From: Alteribacter populi
GTDB lineage: Bacteria > Bacillota > Bacilli > Bacillales > Salisediminibacteriaceae
Reading direction: 5' to 3'
DNA length: 64,000 nucleotides
Assembly (NCBI RefSeq): GCF_002352765.1
Contig: NZ_KZ293963.1
Coordinates: 1,386,368-1,450,367 of the forward strand
The position numbers and the translations under genes are program-made. The notes under the pieces were generated by a model. That model was given only the letters and a program-made list of their open reading frames with translations, searched no databases and was not told the DNA's origin. Positions 25,271-34,615 of this stretch are shown one piece after another. Numbering within the stretch: position 1 is the stretch's first letter; the number at the start of each line of letters is the position of its first letter.

Positions 25271-26113
25271 ATGAAAGAACATCTAATTGCCATCGACTTA
25301 GATGGCACGCTATTGACAGATCAAAAAATGATATCAAAGCGAAACCGCCATGCTATAGAAAAAGTACGTGAGTTTGGTCACAAGGTCGTAATTGCCACCG
25401 GTCGTCCTTACCGGGCAAGTAAAGGATACTATCAAGAATTATTTTTAGATACCCCTTTAGTAAATTTCAATGGGGCTTTTGTTCATCATCCAAAAGACAG
25501 GACTTTTCAAACCTCTCATCAGCCTTTAGACCAACAAACGGCGAAATCGATCATCCAAACATGTGAAGCTCTTCAAGTAAAAAACGTCATGGTTGAGGTA
25601 ATGGATGACTACTACCTTAGACACTTAAACAAAGGGTTTGCAGAAGCTTTTACACTCGGCCATTCACCTGTTGACTATGGCAACCTAGAACAATTACTTC
25701 AAACCGATCCCACGTCATTACTCATTCATCCGGAAGAAGGACAAGAAAAACAACTTGCTTCGATTATTGATGATGCTCATGCAGAAGTGACTGAACAGCG
25801 GTCTTGGGGAGCACCATGGAATGTCATTGAAGTTGTTAAAGGCGGTGTAAACAAAGCAGTCGGTTTAAAAAAGATCGCCGCTTATTTTAATATCCCTCAA
25901 GAACGTGTCATAGCATTCGGAGATGAAGATAACGATTTAGAAATGATTGAGTACGCCGGGTGCGGTGTAGCCATGGAAAATGGGATTTCACAATTAAAAT
26001 CACTTGCCAATGAAACAACCGTATCAAATGAAGAAGATGGCATTGCTCAATTTCTCGAGGAACGATTTCGTTTTTCCGCTCCTCATCACCTCACTGAAAA
26101 AGAAACCTCATAA
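25271..26113 (+). CDS. yitU: Cof-type HAD hydrolase
   Basis: 280 aa. HAD motif I A-I-D-L-D-G-T-L-L (residues 7-15), motif II T-G-R-P, motif III Lys in K-G-G-V-N-K-A, and motif IV F-G-D-E-D-N-D-L-E-M. C2-cap Cof subfamily, which dephosphorylates small sugar or cofactor phosphates; YitU-type proteins act on 5-amino-6-(5-phospho-D-ribitylamino)uracil in the riboflavin route, a role not provable here. ATG with GAAGGAGG upstream. Next to DUF3813 as in the B. subtilis yit cluster. Confidence 0.85.
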   Translation: MKEHLIAIDLDGTLLTDQKMISKRNRHAIEKVREFGHKVVIATGRPYRASKGYYQELFLDTPLVNFNGAFVHHPKDRTFQTSHQPLDQQTAKSIIQTCEALQVKNVMVEVMDDYYLRHLNKGFAEAFTLGHSPVDYGNLEQLLQTDPTSLLIHPEEGQEKQLASIIDDAHAEVTEQRSWGAPWNVIEVVKGGVNKAVGLKKIAAYFNIPQERVIAFGDEDNDLEMIEYAGCGVAMENGISQLKSLANETTVSNEEDGIAQFLEERFRFSAPHHLTEKETS

Positions 26114-26138
26114 AAGCTGCCATCCGGCAGCTTTTTTT
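26113..26138 (+). terminator. Terminator of yitU
   Basis: Stem AAGCTGCC / GGCAGCTT, 4-nt loop, T7. Confidence 0.9.
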
Positions 26139-26157
26139 AAGAGCTAAGAAATTATAA

Positions 26158-26215
26158 AAAACCTACGTTCGATGTCTAGCTCCAGGCGTCTTGCGCTTTT
26201 ATTATAATCAAAGCG
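26158..26215. repeat. Short dispersed repeat (reverse orientation)
   Basis: Contains the reverse complement of the AAGCGCAAGGCGCCTGGA / TAGACATCGAAACGTAGG type sequence also seen at about 61375-61525 and 62225-62285. Confidence 0.55.
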
Positions 26216-26317
26216 AACACGATTTTTATTATTCCCAACATCCAACCTCCTTCATATTATCGACTTGATTTGCACAATCTAATCGTGAAACTTGAAACCT
26301 GATGAGGAGGAAAGGAA

Positions 26318-26440
26318 ATGAGTAAACGATCAAAATCAAAACGTTTTCCTGAACAAAGTGCAGATGCCGTTGCTCCTAAAAACGAGAAAGTCGTACGAAA
26401 CGACAAGCATGAGCAACGAAGTAAGAGAAAGGGGCCCTAA
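26318..26440 (+). CDS. Small basic protein (40 aa)
   Basis: Starts ATG 26318 with AGGAGGAAAGGAA upstream; M-S-K-R-S-K-S-K-R-F, ends R-S-K-R-K-G-P. Rich in Lys/Arg/Ser/Asp. It is 3 bp upstream of the DUF3813 gene, so cotranscribed. The composition resembles small spore proteins but the family is not certain. Confidence 0.6.
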   Translation: MSKRSKSKRFPEQSADAVAPKNEKVVRNDKHEQRSKRKGP

Positions 26441-26443
26441 CCA

Positions 26444-26680
26444 ATGGGAAACCGTTACTATCAGCAAGCATTCGAGAGAGTTCAAGCAGCCCATGAGGCA
26501 ATGGAAGCTGCACATACACCTCAAACCTTGGATGAAGCCTACCAGCAAATTCAATTAGCGAAACAAGCATTATCACAAGCATTTGCCGATTCCTCAATGA
26601 CGGAACGAGAGCAGTTAGGACAAATTCAAGAAGAACTTTACAATGCTACTGAGTCTTTCTCCCCAGAACACGGACGGTGA
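26444..26680 (+). CDS. yitR: DUF3813 family protein
   Basis: 78 aa. Composition and pattern of DUF3813: Y-Q-Q-A-F-E-R-V-Q-A-A-H-E-A-M-E-A-A, then Y-Q-Q-I-Q-L-A-K-Q-A-L-S-Q-A-F-A-D-S-S. All-helical, soluble, unknown function. Start ATG 26444 with AAAGGGG upstream. Located next to the HAD gene as in B. subtilis. A strong terminator follows. Confidence 0.7.
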   Translation: MGNRYYQQAFERVQAAHEAMEAAHTPQTLDEAYQQIQLAKQALSQAFADSSMTEREQLGQIQEELYNATESFSPEHGR

Positions 26681-26737
26681 ATGGGGATTCCAATAATACG
26701 AACACCAAAAAACAAGTCTACTCAGCGAAAAGTCACT

Positions 26738-26777
26738 TAGAGGTCATTCCATAAGAAAATGGCCTCTATTTTTTTTT
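26738..26777 (+). terminator. Terminator of the DUF3813 operon
   Basis: Stem TAGAGGTCATT / AATGGCCTCTA, then nine T. Confidence 0.9.
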
Positions 26778-26902
26778 GCATTCTTTTAGCTGTTCAAAAG
26801 AGACTCCGAACTTTTTTATTTCCTAAAAAAATCTTATAGTAGAAAAAGGAATATCCATGTATGATGAAAGGAGTATGGGAGTATAGGGGGTTACCAGATT
26901 AA

Positions 26903-27355
26903 ATGAAAGTTTACCAAGTACCAAAAGACACGCCATCTAAAACACGCGTCGCAATTATGAGATTAATGATGGAGCAGATGAATGCCCTTGGAGATCTAAT
27001 TCATGAAGAAGATTTATTAAAAACGATCGACCTAGCCCTATCCGATCGCTCTGGTGCTGAATTTTTCGTCGCTGAAGCTGACAGTCAAATAATAGGCTGT
27101 GCTTATTTCAACATTGGGATCAGCTTGGAAAAAGGTGGCCATTACATTTGGTTGAACGACCTTTACGTAAAACGCGATGAACGTCAAAAAGGGATTGCCA
27201 AACGATTGCTGCTTCATGTCCTTCATTGGGCGGAACAAAATGACCTGAAAGGGATCGAATTAGAGACAGGCATCAACAACGCCGCAACGAAAAAACTATA
27301 TAATTCACTAGGTTTTTATGATATCGTCTCGAAACGATACGGAAGAGTGATTTAG
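26903..27355 (+). CDS. GNAT-family N-acetyltransferase
   Basis: 150 aa. Acetyl-CoA binding motif V-K-R-D-E-R-Q-K-G-I-A-K-R-L (Q/RxxGxG/A type) at about 91-104 and C-terminal N-N-A-A-T-K-K-L-Y-N-S-L-G-F. Substrate unknown. Convergent with azlDC across a shared terminator. Confidence 0.8.
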   Translation: MKVYQVPKDTPSKTRVAIMRLMMEQMNALGDLIHEEDLLKTIDLALSDRSGAEFFVAEADSQIIGCAYFNIGISLEKGGHYIWLNDLYVKRDERQKGIAKRLLLHVLHWAEQNDLKGIELETGINNAATKKLYNSLGFYDIVSKRYGRVI

Positions 27356-27402
27356 ACTTTTTACCTTTAAGAAAACTGGACTTATTCCTTTTTTGAACGT
27401 AT

Positions 27403-27440
27403 AAAAAGGCTGACAGATTTAGATTCTGTCAGCCTTTTTT
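27403..27440. terminator. Bidirectional terminator between GNAT and azlD
   Basis: 15-bp stem AAAAAGGCTGACAGA / TCTGTCAGCCTTTTT. Confidence 0.92.
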
Positions 27441-27460
27441 ATGGCTCAAACGTTTGTTTT

Positions 27461-27769
27461 CTATAAAAAAAACATTTGCATAATACCAAGAACACCAATA
27501 GCGCCCCCAACTACGACAATTAATGGAGCACCTAGATAGGCAAGAATAACTGCAGCTCCCCCACTTATTATCGGGAACCAAACGTTATCATGAACAGCGA
27601 GAATTCCAGGGAAAATTAAGGCACCGAGAACAGCATAAGGGACTCTTTGGAGCATCCGTTTTGCCCAAGCTGGCCAGTGCTCCGTTTCAAGCATAACGAG
27701 AGGAAGCAACCTCGGAATGTAAGTGACAGCCCCCATTGCAACAATCATCCAAAACATTGTCATTGACAA
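27461..27769 (-). CDS. azlD: AzlD branched-chain amino acid exporter subunit
   Basis: 102 aa, four hydrophobic helices, with T-Y-I-P-R-L-L-P-L at about 16-24 typical of AzlD. With AzlC forms a branched-chain amino acid (or 4-azaleucine) exporter in the membrane. Overlaps azlC by 10 nt. Confidence 0.88.
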   Translation of the reverse strand: MSMTMFWMIVAMGAVTYIPRLLPLVMLETEHWPAWAKRMLQRVPYAVLGALIFPGILAVHDNVWFPIISGGAAVILAYLGAPLIVVVGGAIGVLGIMQMFFL

Positions 27770-28530
27770 GATGCCTGCCCCCTTTCTTCCTCGTCACGAT
27801 CTTCCTCTTTATTTTTTATGCCGAGAAGGTGTTCCACCCAATCATAAAGAACAACTGCTAGGATTGTCGCAAACATAATTGACCAGCCTGTGGATAAAAA
27901 CAAGGCGAATACACTATGGAATATCGCTCCAAGACTGGCGAGAATAAGCACCATCTTCCCTTCTTTTTTAATGGAAGGGATGAGTAATGCGATAAATAAA
28001 CCATACAGAGCGATTGCCATACTTTCTTGTACAATTAAAGGAAGAAAGGAACCCATGTAAAAACCGACAGCTGTAAAGCCTACCCAGCTAACGTACGCAA
28101 TAGCTGCTACCCCTATTATATAATAAGCTTTGATCGGCTTGTTTTTCGTCGAAGTAACAGCAAACACTTCGTCGGTCATCCCGAAAGCATACAACGCCCG
28201 GAGTTTTCGGTCTCCTTTTTCAGCTCGTTCATTGATCGACGCACTCATTAACAAGTGTCGCAAATTCACAATAAACGTGGCAAGAACGATTTCAATTGCT
28301 CCAGTGCCGAGTGCAATCATCGATAAGGCCATGTACTGTGCAGCCCCTGCGAAAACGAGGATGCTCATAAGAACAGCCTCTGCTACCGTTAGTCCAGTTG
28401 AGCCGGCAATGAGGCCGAACGTTACAGCTACAGGCATATATCCTATGGCAATTGAAAGACCGTCCAAAAGCCCTTTTTGAAACGAACCCACTTGGTTTTC
28501 CTGATCGCTATTTACAACTGTTACACCCAT
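27760..28530 (-). CDS. azlC: AzlC branched-chain amino acid exporter subunit
   Basis: 256 aa from ATG 28530 (GAGGTGAT upstream). Seven-helix membrane protein with the AzlC core G-Y-M-P-V-A-V-T-F-G-L-I-A-G, V-F-A-G-A-A-Q-Y and N-L-R-H-L-L-M-S-A-S. The 337-base gap to the next gene (28531-28867) holds its promoter region and no convincing gene. Confidence 0.9.
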   Translation of the reverse strand: MGVTVVNSDQENQVGSFQKGLLDGLSIAIGYMPVAVTFGLIAGSTGLTVAEAVLMSILVFAGAAQYMALSMIALGTGAIEIVLATFIVNLRHLLMSASINERAEKGDRKLRALYAFGMTDEVFAVTSTKNKPIKAYYIIGVAAIAYVSWVGFTAVGFYMGSFLPLIVQESMAIALYGLFIALLIPSIKKEGKMVLILASLGAIFHSVFALFLSTGWSIMFATILAVVLYDWVEHLLGIKNKEEDRDEEERGQASCQ

Positions 28531-28867
28531 ACAATCACCTCTCATTTTCCAACAATACGGAAATCTTTTTATCCATTTTAATCCTCCTCAAATGAATAAA
28601 CAAGAGCTTTTTCGCAATTCGAAATTTCTCCTCCTATGGGCGGATTTAATAAGAAAGCAATAAATCTTTGTAAAACGAGTTACGTTATGCGATTCATTAC
28701 AAAGAAACTGTGCTACGTTCAACGAAGAAGTTAAGCTTCCAGGATTTTGTTTACATCCTTTACGATCCAAATCATTCCTTTAGCCTATTTTAAAAATAAG
28801 GGTAGACGGACAGGCTTTGAGAGGATAAACTAAGCTGAACGCAATTTACAAGCGAGGTGAATCTCAA

Positions 28868-29437
28868 ATGTTATTACAAGCATTGATTATTTTTGTTGCA
28901 CAGTTGTTATTTGTTCCTGTCCTCACTCTACGGACCATTATGATGGTAAAAGGCATGAAAGAACGAGCTGCTGCCATGGGTATTTTAGAAGGGGCAATTT
29001 ATGTTGGCGCATTAGGGTTAGTGTTTAGTGATTTATCAAATTACTACAACATGGCGGCCTATGCCTTAGGTTTTGGTATCGGTCTTTATATCGGTGCGAT
29101 TATTGAAGAAAAATTGGCCATCGGCTATGTCACAATAGAAGCCAATATCCCCGAGAAAAACGAAGCCCTTATTAGCAGGCTAAGAGAAGTTGGCTTTAGT
29201 GTTTCTACGAGCGACGTAGAAGGAATGAATTCAACACGATACCGTTTGGATTGCACCGCACGCCGTGATCGTGAAAAAGAATTTATTAAAGTCGTCGAAG
29301 GCTATGAACCTAAAGCGTTTATAGCTTCCTACGAACCACGTAGCTTTAAAGGCGGCTACATCACCAAAGCTATGAAAACCCGCCGTGAAAAATTCTTGAA
29401 AAAGAAACGCAAGCAAGAGGAACGTCAATCAGCATAA
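28868..29437 (+). CDS. yebE: UPF0316 / DUF2179 membrane protein
   Basis: 189 aa. Three membrane helices in the first 85 residues (P-V-L-T-L-R-T-I-M-M-V-K-G is conserved in UPF0316), then a DUF2179 domain (about 95-165) with G-F-S-V-S-T-S-D-V-E-G. C-terminus is very basic. Function unknown. Good start with GCGAGGTGA. Confidence 0.82.
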   Translation: MLLQALIIFVAQLLFVPVLTLRTIMMVKGMKERAAAMGILEGAIYVGALGLVFSDLSNYYNMAAYALGFGIGLYIGAIIEEKLAIGYVTIEANIPEKNEALISRLREVGFSVSTSDVEGMNSTRYRLDCTARRDREKEFIKVVEGYEPKAFIASYEPRSFKGGYITKAMKTRREKFLKKKRKQEERQSA

Positions 29438-29447
29438 ATTATTTCCC

Positions 29448-29476
29448 AGCTCCCGTTTAAAACGGGAGCTTTTTTA
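29448..29476 (+). terminator. Terminator of the UPF0316 gene
   Basis: Stem AGCTCCCGTTT / AAACGGGAGCT, then T6. Confidence 0.9.
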
Positions 29477-29492
29477 TTTAATTATGGAAAGG

Positions 29493-29523
29493 AAAAAAAG
29501 CTGCCTCCTATGAGACAGCTTTC
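29493..29523 (-). terminator. Terminator of the Nfu N-domain gene
   Basis: Stem AAAGCTGcCTC / GAGaCAGCTTT with minus-strand T7. Confidence 0.8.
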
Positions 29524-29529
29524 CAACTA

Positions 29530-29799
29530 TTAATCGTATACTTTTCCAAATGCTTCTTCCACTTGAGAAAGGATTGTATCCCACTCTGCGTCTGGCACTT
29601 TATTTACTGTAACAAAATCTTGAAAGCCGAAAATGTTATCGACACCTTCGATTGTTAAAAGTTCTTTTGCTAATGGGTGATCAGGGTTGTCTCCTTGTTT
29701 AAAAGAAGCGCTGCCGGATCCTTCAAAAATAACTTGATTTGCCGTTAATTTCATTGCATTTGGGTTTGGTGTTGGTTCAGCTCTTACTTCGATGGCCAT
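29530..29799 (-). CDS. Nfu/NifU N-terminal domain protein
   Basis: 89 aa. The N-terminal Nfu scaffold domain: P-T-P-N-P-N-A-M-K-L-T and F-Q-D-F-V-T-V-N-K. No C-x-x-C NifU C-terminal domain is attached, so it is a stand-alone N-domain as in other Bacillaceae. Probably helps iron-sulfur cluster assembly. ATG 29799 with GGAGGATG upstream. Confidence 0.85.
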   Translation of the reverse strand: MAIEVRAEPTPNPNAMKLTANQVIFEGSGSASFKQGDNPDHPLAKELLTIEGVDNIFGFQDFVTVNKVPDAEWDTILSQVEEAFGKVYD

Positions 29800-29952
29800 G
29801 TTGACACATCCTCCTTCTAATTCGGTTTAGTTAATCATAACATGTGGGTGCAGCGGATTAAAGGAACATCCCTTGATGATTTTTAGCTTGTCCACGTATA
29901 TGTAATGTTTCCTTGTCTTTTCACTTTTTTTCGTTAAAGTCAAATAGAAGGC

Positions 29953-29979
29953 AAAAAAGAATCCGCGCTTAGCGGATAA
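29953..29979 (-). terminator. Terminator of the 29986-30585 gene
   Basis: Stem ATCCGC / GCGGAT with T6 on the minus strand. Confidence 0.75.
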
Positions 29980-29985
29980 GGATCG

Positions 29986-30585
29986 CTAGTCTTTTTCGTG
30001 GAGTTGTTTACGTTGATCCGCAAAGGTTTTTAGTTTTTGCTTTATTTCTTTACACTTTTCTACGTCATCTTCTTCCATCGCTTCAAAAAGCTCCATAAGT
30101 GAATAGTCAATTTCAGCACCTAATACATAATCCATCACTTCAGGGTCTACTTCCCGCTTATGTCCTTGGCGCCTGCGAATCGTTCTGTACGAGCTCATTT
30201 CCTTTTCACCTCCACCGATTTTCATTACAGAGACTATTTTGCCGTTATCAAAACAACTCACATAGATCCAGCCGTCAGTTTCTGTCTTGACGATTCCTCT
30301 TCCTTTGCCCTCGGTAATCAAGTCCTCCAGGAGAATCGCCACTTCTTCGATGTCGATGAGGAGTTCTTCCATTTCAATAGCTGTTCCTGCGTTTTTTTGT
30401 TTGCGAATGGGGATCGTCGCTTGTCCTTGGTCGTTTTTTATAAGGAGTTCCACAGTCTCTTCCTCGTACCTCCACGTTAACCTAAAGTCGGCAGACAGCA
30501 ATTTATGAATAAACGTTTTGAGCATCGGTTTGGAAATTCGTACGAAAACATCTTGAAACTCGGCCTTAAACCGATAGTCTTTCAT
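29986..30585 (-). CDS. Hypothetical protein near the helicase pair
   Basis: 199 aa from ATG 30585 (AAAGGAG seven bases upstream). N-terminal 130 residues look beta-rich with T-I-P-I-R-K-Q-K and I-Y-V-S-C-F-D-N-G; C-terminal 60 are helical and charged (Y-S-L-M-E-L-F-E-A-M-E-E-D-D-V). No family recognised, though its arrangement divergent to the SNF2 pair may point to a linked role. Confidence 0.55.
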   Translation of the reverse strand: MKDYRFKAEFQDVFVRISKPMLKTFIHKLLSADFRLTWRYEEETVELLIKNDQGQATIPIRKQKNAGTAIEMEELLIDIEEVAILLEDLITEGKGRGIVKTETDGWIYVSCFDNGKIVSVMKIGGGEKEMSSYRTIRRRQGHKREVDPEVMDYVLGAEIDYSLMELFEAMEEDDVEKCKEIKQKLKTFADQRKQLHEKD

Positions 30586-30738
30586 GACCACGCTCCTTTC
30601 ATTTTTCTTATTGTTATCCTATGTCATAACCTCAAAAAAAGAATGACTTTTCTGAGTCCAATTCCAGATTCTTTTGTTTGTCCGATGAGAAAAGAATCGT
30701 TAAAATGAAGGTTAGTACAAGTAAAGGGGAGTAACACC

Positions 30739-31692
30739 TTGCAGCAAATTAGCGAATTCGCTTCAATACAGAACATAGAAGAAATCGTTTGTCCTCCTCT
30801 CGTTCGCCAATCCAGTCTGAACATAATTAAAAATCAACCAGAAAAAACGAACGAGACGTTATCACAAATAGAAGAAGCTTCCCACCCCGAAGATGACCTG
30901 TCTTTCGGCTATTTATTCCTAGCTGTTTTTTCACATGTTCTCCAGGACTTAGTAAGAAAAAGGTACTTTAGCTTGAGAAAACAAGCCTTGACCACGTTAT
31001 TACAGAAGGGAATCGAGCACCCAACATTTCGACAGGGGATTAAACCTGAAGAATACCAACGAGCAAGGCCCTACATTGAAAACATAAAAGCGTTTTTTCC
31101 GGACGTGATTCTTTTTCCAGCACATGATCAGGAAACTGAATTCTTTGAGCAAAAAGCTAATCATCAAAAAATCGAGCTCTGGCTTGAAAAATGGCAAGTT
31201 CGCCCTCACTTCCCTAAATATAAAGCTTATTATCTTAATGAGCGAAGCCCTAATGAGCGTCTGATTTTAAAAGAGAAAGTTCACCAGCTCCTTCAAAACA
31301 GCCGTCATCACCCTGGGACGAGACGTGTGTACTTTCAATTTTTAAGCTTTCACCACTACTATAGTGAAGGAATTAAAACCTTATTAAACGAAACAGGTGA
31401 TCCACTTAAATGCTCTTTTGAAGAGCAGCGTTTCATCGAGGCTCTTAATGTAACGGACGTTAATGTTTCATCGCTCATTGCTTTTTTTCACCAATGGATT
31501 GAAAGTTTTGTCGAAAAAAGAACGAAGCGTCATTACCAAGAAGCCATTACCTACTTGCCCGCCCTACAATCGTGTTATAAACAAACAACTGAACCGGAGC
31601 GTTTTTATACTTGGATTGACGGGTTGTATACTCGCTTTTCTGGTTATCATTCCTTTAAAAAGGAGCTTAAACACTATGTCGACACAGCTTAA
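30739..31692 (+). CDS. Helicase partner protein (YwqB-like, without SWIM finger)
   Basis: 317 aa, TTG start at 30739 with AAAGGGGAG upstream. Acidic helical protein. It overlaps the SNF2 gene by 17 nt. In Bacillus the SNF2 helicase YwqA is normally preceded by YwqB, a SWIM zinc-finger protein; here the C-x-C-x(n)-C-x-H finger is not found anywhere in the reading frame, so this is a shortened or diverged partner. Calling it YwqB rests on context. Confidence 0.5.
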   Translation: MQQISEFASIQNIEEIVCPPLVRQSSLNIIKNQPEKTNETLSQIEEASHPEDDLSFGYLFLAVFSHVLQDLVRKRYFSLRKQALTTLLQKGIEHPTFRQGIKPEEYQRARPYIENIKAFFPDVILFPAHDQETEFFEQKANHQKIELWLEKWQVRPHFPKYKAYYLNERSPNERLILKEKVHQLLQNSRHHPGTRRVYFQFLSFHHYYSEGIKTLLNETGDPLKCSFEEQRFIEALNVTDVNVSSLIAFFHQWIESFVEKRTKRHYQEAITYLPALQSCYKQTTEPERFYTWIDGLYTRFSGYHSFKKELKHYVDTA

Positions 31693-34495
31693 CATAAAGC
31701 TCCGTGGAGGGATTCTCCAAAGAGAAAGCCCTGCTATTTTTCTATGGGTTGAACAAAATATGACTCCATTGTCAAAAGAAGATCAGCTTCGCGCAAAACA
31801 ACAACTTTTTTTCGACCATGAGGCTACTTTTTCAGGAACTCTTCTTCCCATTTCTCAAGCTTTCAGGCGTCTGCAACGAATTGATGGGGTAACCTTATCA
31901 AGCGAGCTTTTAGTACAGCTTCCTGAGCTTTTAAAAACCTGGGCAACATCCGGACGCTTTCAAATTGCAGCTGAAATTGAAGACATTGTTGCTCTTTTAA
32001 TACAAACAGAGAACCTTGTCAAAACAGAAGAATTCATTCCGACCCAATATGGGACATGGGCGTTTAAAAAACAGCCTCCATTGCTGGCAAAAGCAACACT
32101 TGGAATCGACATTTTAACCGAAGAAAAACACGAGCTTATCCAACATAATGCCACTTCCATCGTTACAGATCTTCTGATTGAACATGTCATTGAAAAAAAA
32201 CGGCACCTGGTAGCACCATTGTTAACAGATCACGATGAAAGAGTTCGTTCGTGGGCGGAGTCATTACTTTCCAAAGGGGACCCTTTTGAACTCCCGATCG
32301 CGCAATACAAATATTGCTTACAAAAGCTTGGGTATGTCGAACTCGAACCCTTTCAAACATCGCTTACCATATATGAACCTAACCTTTTCTCAGACCGTTG
32401 GACGATTGAAGTGATGATGACAGAAATTCAAACGAAAAAGACACTGCCAGTCAGTAACCTAATCGAAGGTGATCATCCGTTTTTGCAAAACCCGATTCCC
32501 TATCTAAAAAAGAATCTGGAAACACTGACGAAAATCCCTGTTCTAGCGGATGTAACTATTCATTATTCGCGATTATCAGTAACCGATGAGGAGATCTACA
32601 CGTTTCTTCACTCTTACCAAGCTGTTTGTGAGGAGTCAGGAATTGCCGTTTTCGTTCCGCAAAGTTGGGAGCGCACCCTCCACCTTTCTGTAACAGCCGA
32701 GGTCACACCCCTCCCTACACAAAGAGGTCCTGACCAACAACCGGTCAGCTGGTTCTTTTCCTTGCAAAATGAACCGGTTGAAGAAGCAAAAATTCGCCAG
32801 TGGGTAGAGGAACAACGCCACTTTATTACATTTAACAACCGTTGGATGAGGTGGGATCTTCAAAAAGCTGCCCACTATTTAAAACAAATTGACCAACTGC
32901 GGGAGGAACGTCCGCTTAGTCTGTTAGAAGCTATTCGAAAAGTGACAGAACAATCCATTCTCCAGGAAGAACCAGCCGATAATGAAGAGGCCTTCATCGA
33001 GTGGAAAATGCCTGACCATTGGCTTCAAGAATTAAAAAAAATAAGCCCTCCGCTTCTCCCTTCACAGTGGGCTTCCATTTTAAAATCGTATCAAATGGAC
33101 GGGGTAAAGTGGTTGACAGCTATGCGTAAGCTCGGTTTAGGGTGTTGCCTTGCTGATGACATGGGGCTCGGAAAAACGGTACAAGCAATCGCTTATTGCG
33201 ATACAGTAATTAAGCCAGCAACCCGAACTACAAAACCATCACCCCATTCACCGATCCTCATCGTCTGTCCTACTTCTGTTTTAGAAAACTGGAAGCGAGA
33301 ATTCGAGACTTTTGCTCCCCATTTATGCTGTACGCGTTATTACGGAGCAAAACCAAAACGAGAGACGCTGGATATACATAATGGAGATGTGATCCTCACC
33401 ACGTATGCTTTATTACTTAGAGACGAAGAGCTCTTCTGTTCTGTTCATTGGGAGGCGATCATTTTTGACGAAGCTCAAATGATAAAAAATAAAAATACAA
33501 AATTGTGGCATAGTGCCAAGAAATTAGCTGGTGAGCATCGAATTGCGATCAGCGGTACCCCCGTGGAAAATCACCTAGGCGAGCTTTGGTCTATTTTTGA
33601 CTGGCTGAACGAAGGGTATTTAGGCACTTTGTCATCTTTTTCAAAACGATTTGACGGCAAGCAGGGTGAGGATGAAGAAAATCCTTTCTCTTCTGTGAAG
33701 ACTGTGGTTGAACCGTTCGTTTTAAGAAGAACAAAGCAAGAACAGAAGTTGGCATGGCATTTACCTGAGAAAAAAGAAGCGGTCCTTTACACTTCTTTAA
33801 CTCAAGAACAACGAACCCTTTATCAAGCAGTTGTGGAAGACACTATTGACACGATGCACGATCTTTCACCGGATGAGCGTAAAGGTGTTTTCTTTAGAGG
33901 AATGACTCATTTGAAGCAAATTTGCAATCATCCTGCTCACTATTTAGATGAACGCCAACCGCTTGCAGGACGTTCGGGAAAGTGGAACCAGTTTATCGAG
34001 AAAGTAGCAGATTTACTGATCGCTAAAAAGCGGATCGTCATCTTTACACAGTATAAAAAAATGGGCTACCTCATTCAGCAAGGGATAAAGGAAGCTTTCG
34101 ATTTGGAAGTTGCGTTTTTAAACGGGGCTATGAGTATGAACAACCGGTATGAAACCGTGAATAAATTTAACAATGGAAAAACAGCCCCTATCCTTCTCGT
34201 TTCGATTCGTGCAGGAGGGACAGGGTTAAACATGACCGGAGCCACCGAAGTGATTCATTATGATCGCTGGTGGAACCCTGCAGTCGATCAACAAGCATCA
34301 GACCGTGTTTACCGGATTGGTCAGAAAAAGCAAGTCACGATTCATTCATTGACGACTAAAGAAACGATAGAAGAATCCATTGAAGCGATGCTAGATACGA
34401 AAAAGGCCATGTATCAGTCCCTTTTCCAAACATCGAATCGTCCTGTTTGGGAAATGTCCGAAAAGGAATTAGCTTCGTTATTTTACGGAAGATAA
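31676..34495 (+). CDS. ywqA: SNF2-family DNA-dependent helicase
   Basis: 939 aa from ATG 31676 (AAGGAG upstream, overlapping the preceding gene by 17 nt). N-terminal region of unknown function (about 1-480), then the two-lobe SNF2 core: Walker A D-D-M-G-L-G-K-T-V-Q-A (about 499-509), DEAQ box I-I-F-D-E-A-Q-M (about 594-601), and helicase C with S-I-R-A-G-G-T-G-L-N and D-R-V-Y-R-I-G-Q. ATP-driven remodelling or translocation on DNA; YwqA homologues associate with RNA polymerase/DNA repair (uncertain). Confidence 0.87.
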   Translation: MSTQLNIKLRGGILQRESPAIFLWVEQNMTPLSKEDQLRAKQQLFFDHEATFSGTLLPISQAFRRLQRIDGVTLSSELLVQLPELLKTWATSGRFQIAAEIEDIVALLIQTENLVKTEEFIPTQYGTWAFKKQPPLLAKATLGIDILTEEKHELIQHNATSIVTDLLIEHVIEKKRHLVAPLLTDHDERVRSWAESLLSKGDPFELPIAQYKYCLQKLGYVELEPFQTSLTIYEPNLFSDRWTIEVMMTEIQTKKTLPVSNLIEGDHPFLQNPIPYLKKNLETLTKIPVLADVTIHYSRLSVTDEEIYTFLHSYQAVCEESGIAVFVPQSWERTLHLSVTAEVTPLPTQRGPDQQPVSWFFSLQNEPVEEAKIRQWVEEQRHFITFNNRWMRWDLQKAAHYLKQIDQLREERPLSLLEAIRKVTEQSILQEEPADNEEAFIEWKMPDHWLQELKKISPPLLPSQWASILKSYQMDGVKWLTAMRKLGLGCCLADDMGLGKTVQAIAYCDTVIKPATRTTKPSPHSPILIVCPTSVLENWKREFETFAPHLCCTRYYGAKPKRETLDIHNGDVILTTYALLLRDEELFCSVHWEAIIFDEAQMIKNKNTKLWHSAKKLAGEHRIAISGTPVENHLGELWSIFDWLNEGYLGTLSSFSKRFDGKQGEDEENPFSSVKTVVEPFVLRRTKQEQKLAWHLPEKKEAVLYTSLTQEQRTLYQAVVEDTIDTMHDLSPDERKGVFFRGMTHLKQICNHPAHYLDERQPLAGRSGKWNQFIEKVADLLIAKKRIVIFTQYKKMGYLIQQGIKEAFDLEVAFLNGAMSMNNRYETVNKFNNGKTAPILLVSIRAGGTGLNMTGATEVIHYDRWWNPAVDQQASDRVYRIGQKKQVTIHSLTTKETIEESIEAMLDTKKAMYQSLFQTSNRPVWEMSEKELASLFYGR

Positions 34496-34574
34496 GCAAA
34501 AGCTTCATAAGAAAAACCGCAAGCAGTCTTTTATTAAAACCACCATTAGCTTCCACCAGCATATCTTCAATTAT

Positions 34575-34612
34575 AAAAAAATCCTCTGCTAATCATAAGC
34601 AGAGGATTTTAA
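34575..34612. terminator. Bidirectional terminator after ywqA and ipi
   Basis: 13-bp stem AAAATCCTCTGCT / AGCAGAGGATTTT. Confidence 0.9.
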
Positions 34613-34615
34613 TCG

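Noticed and set aside
28588..28770. 60-codon frame upstream of azlC
   Set aside because: No good start; basic low-quality protein; likely non-coding.
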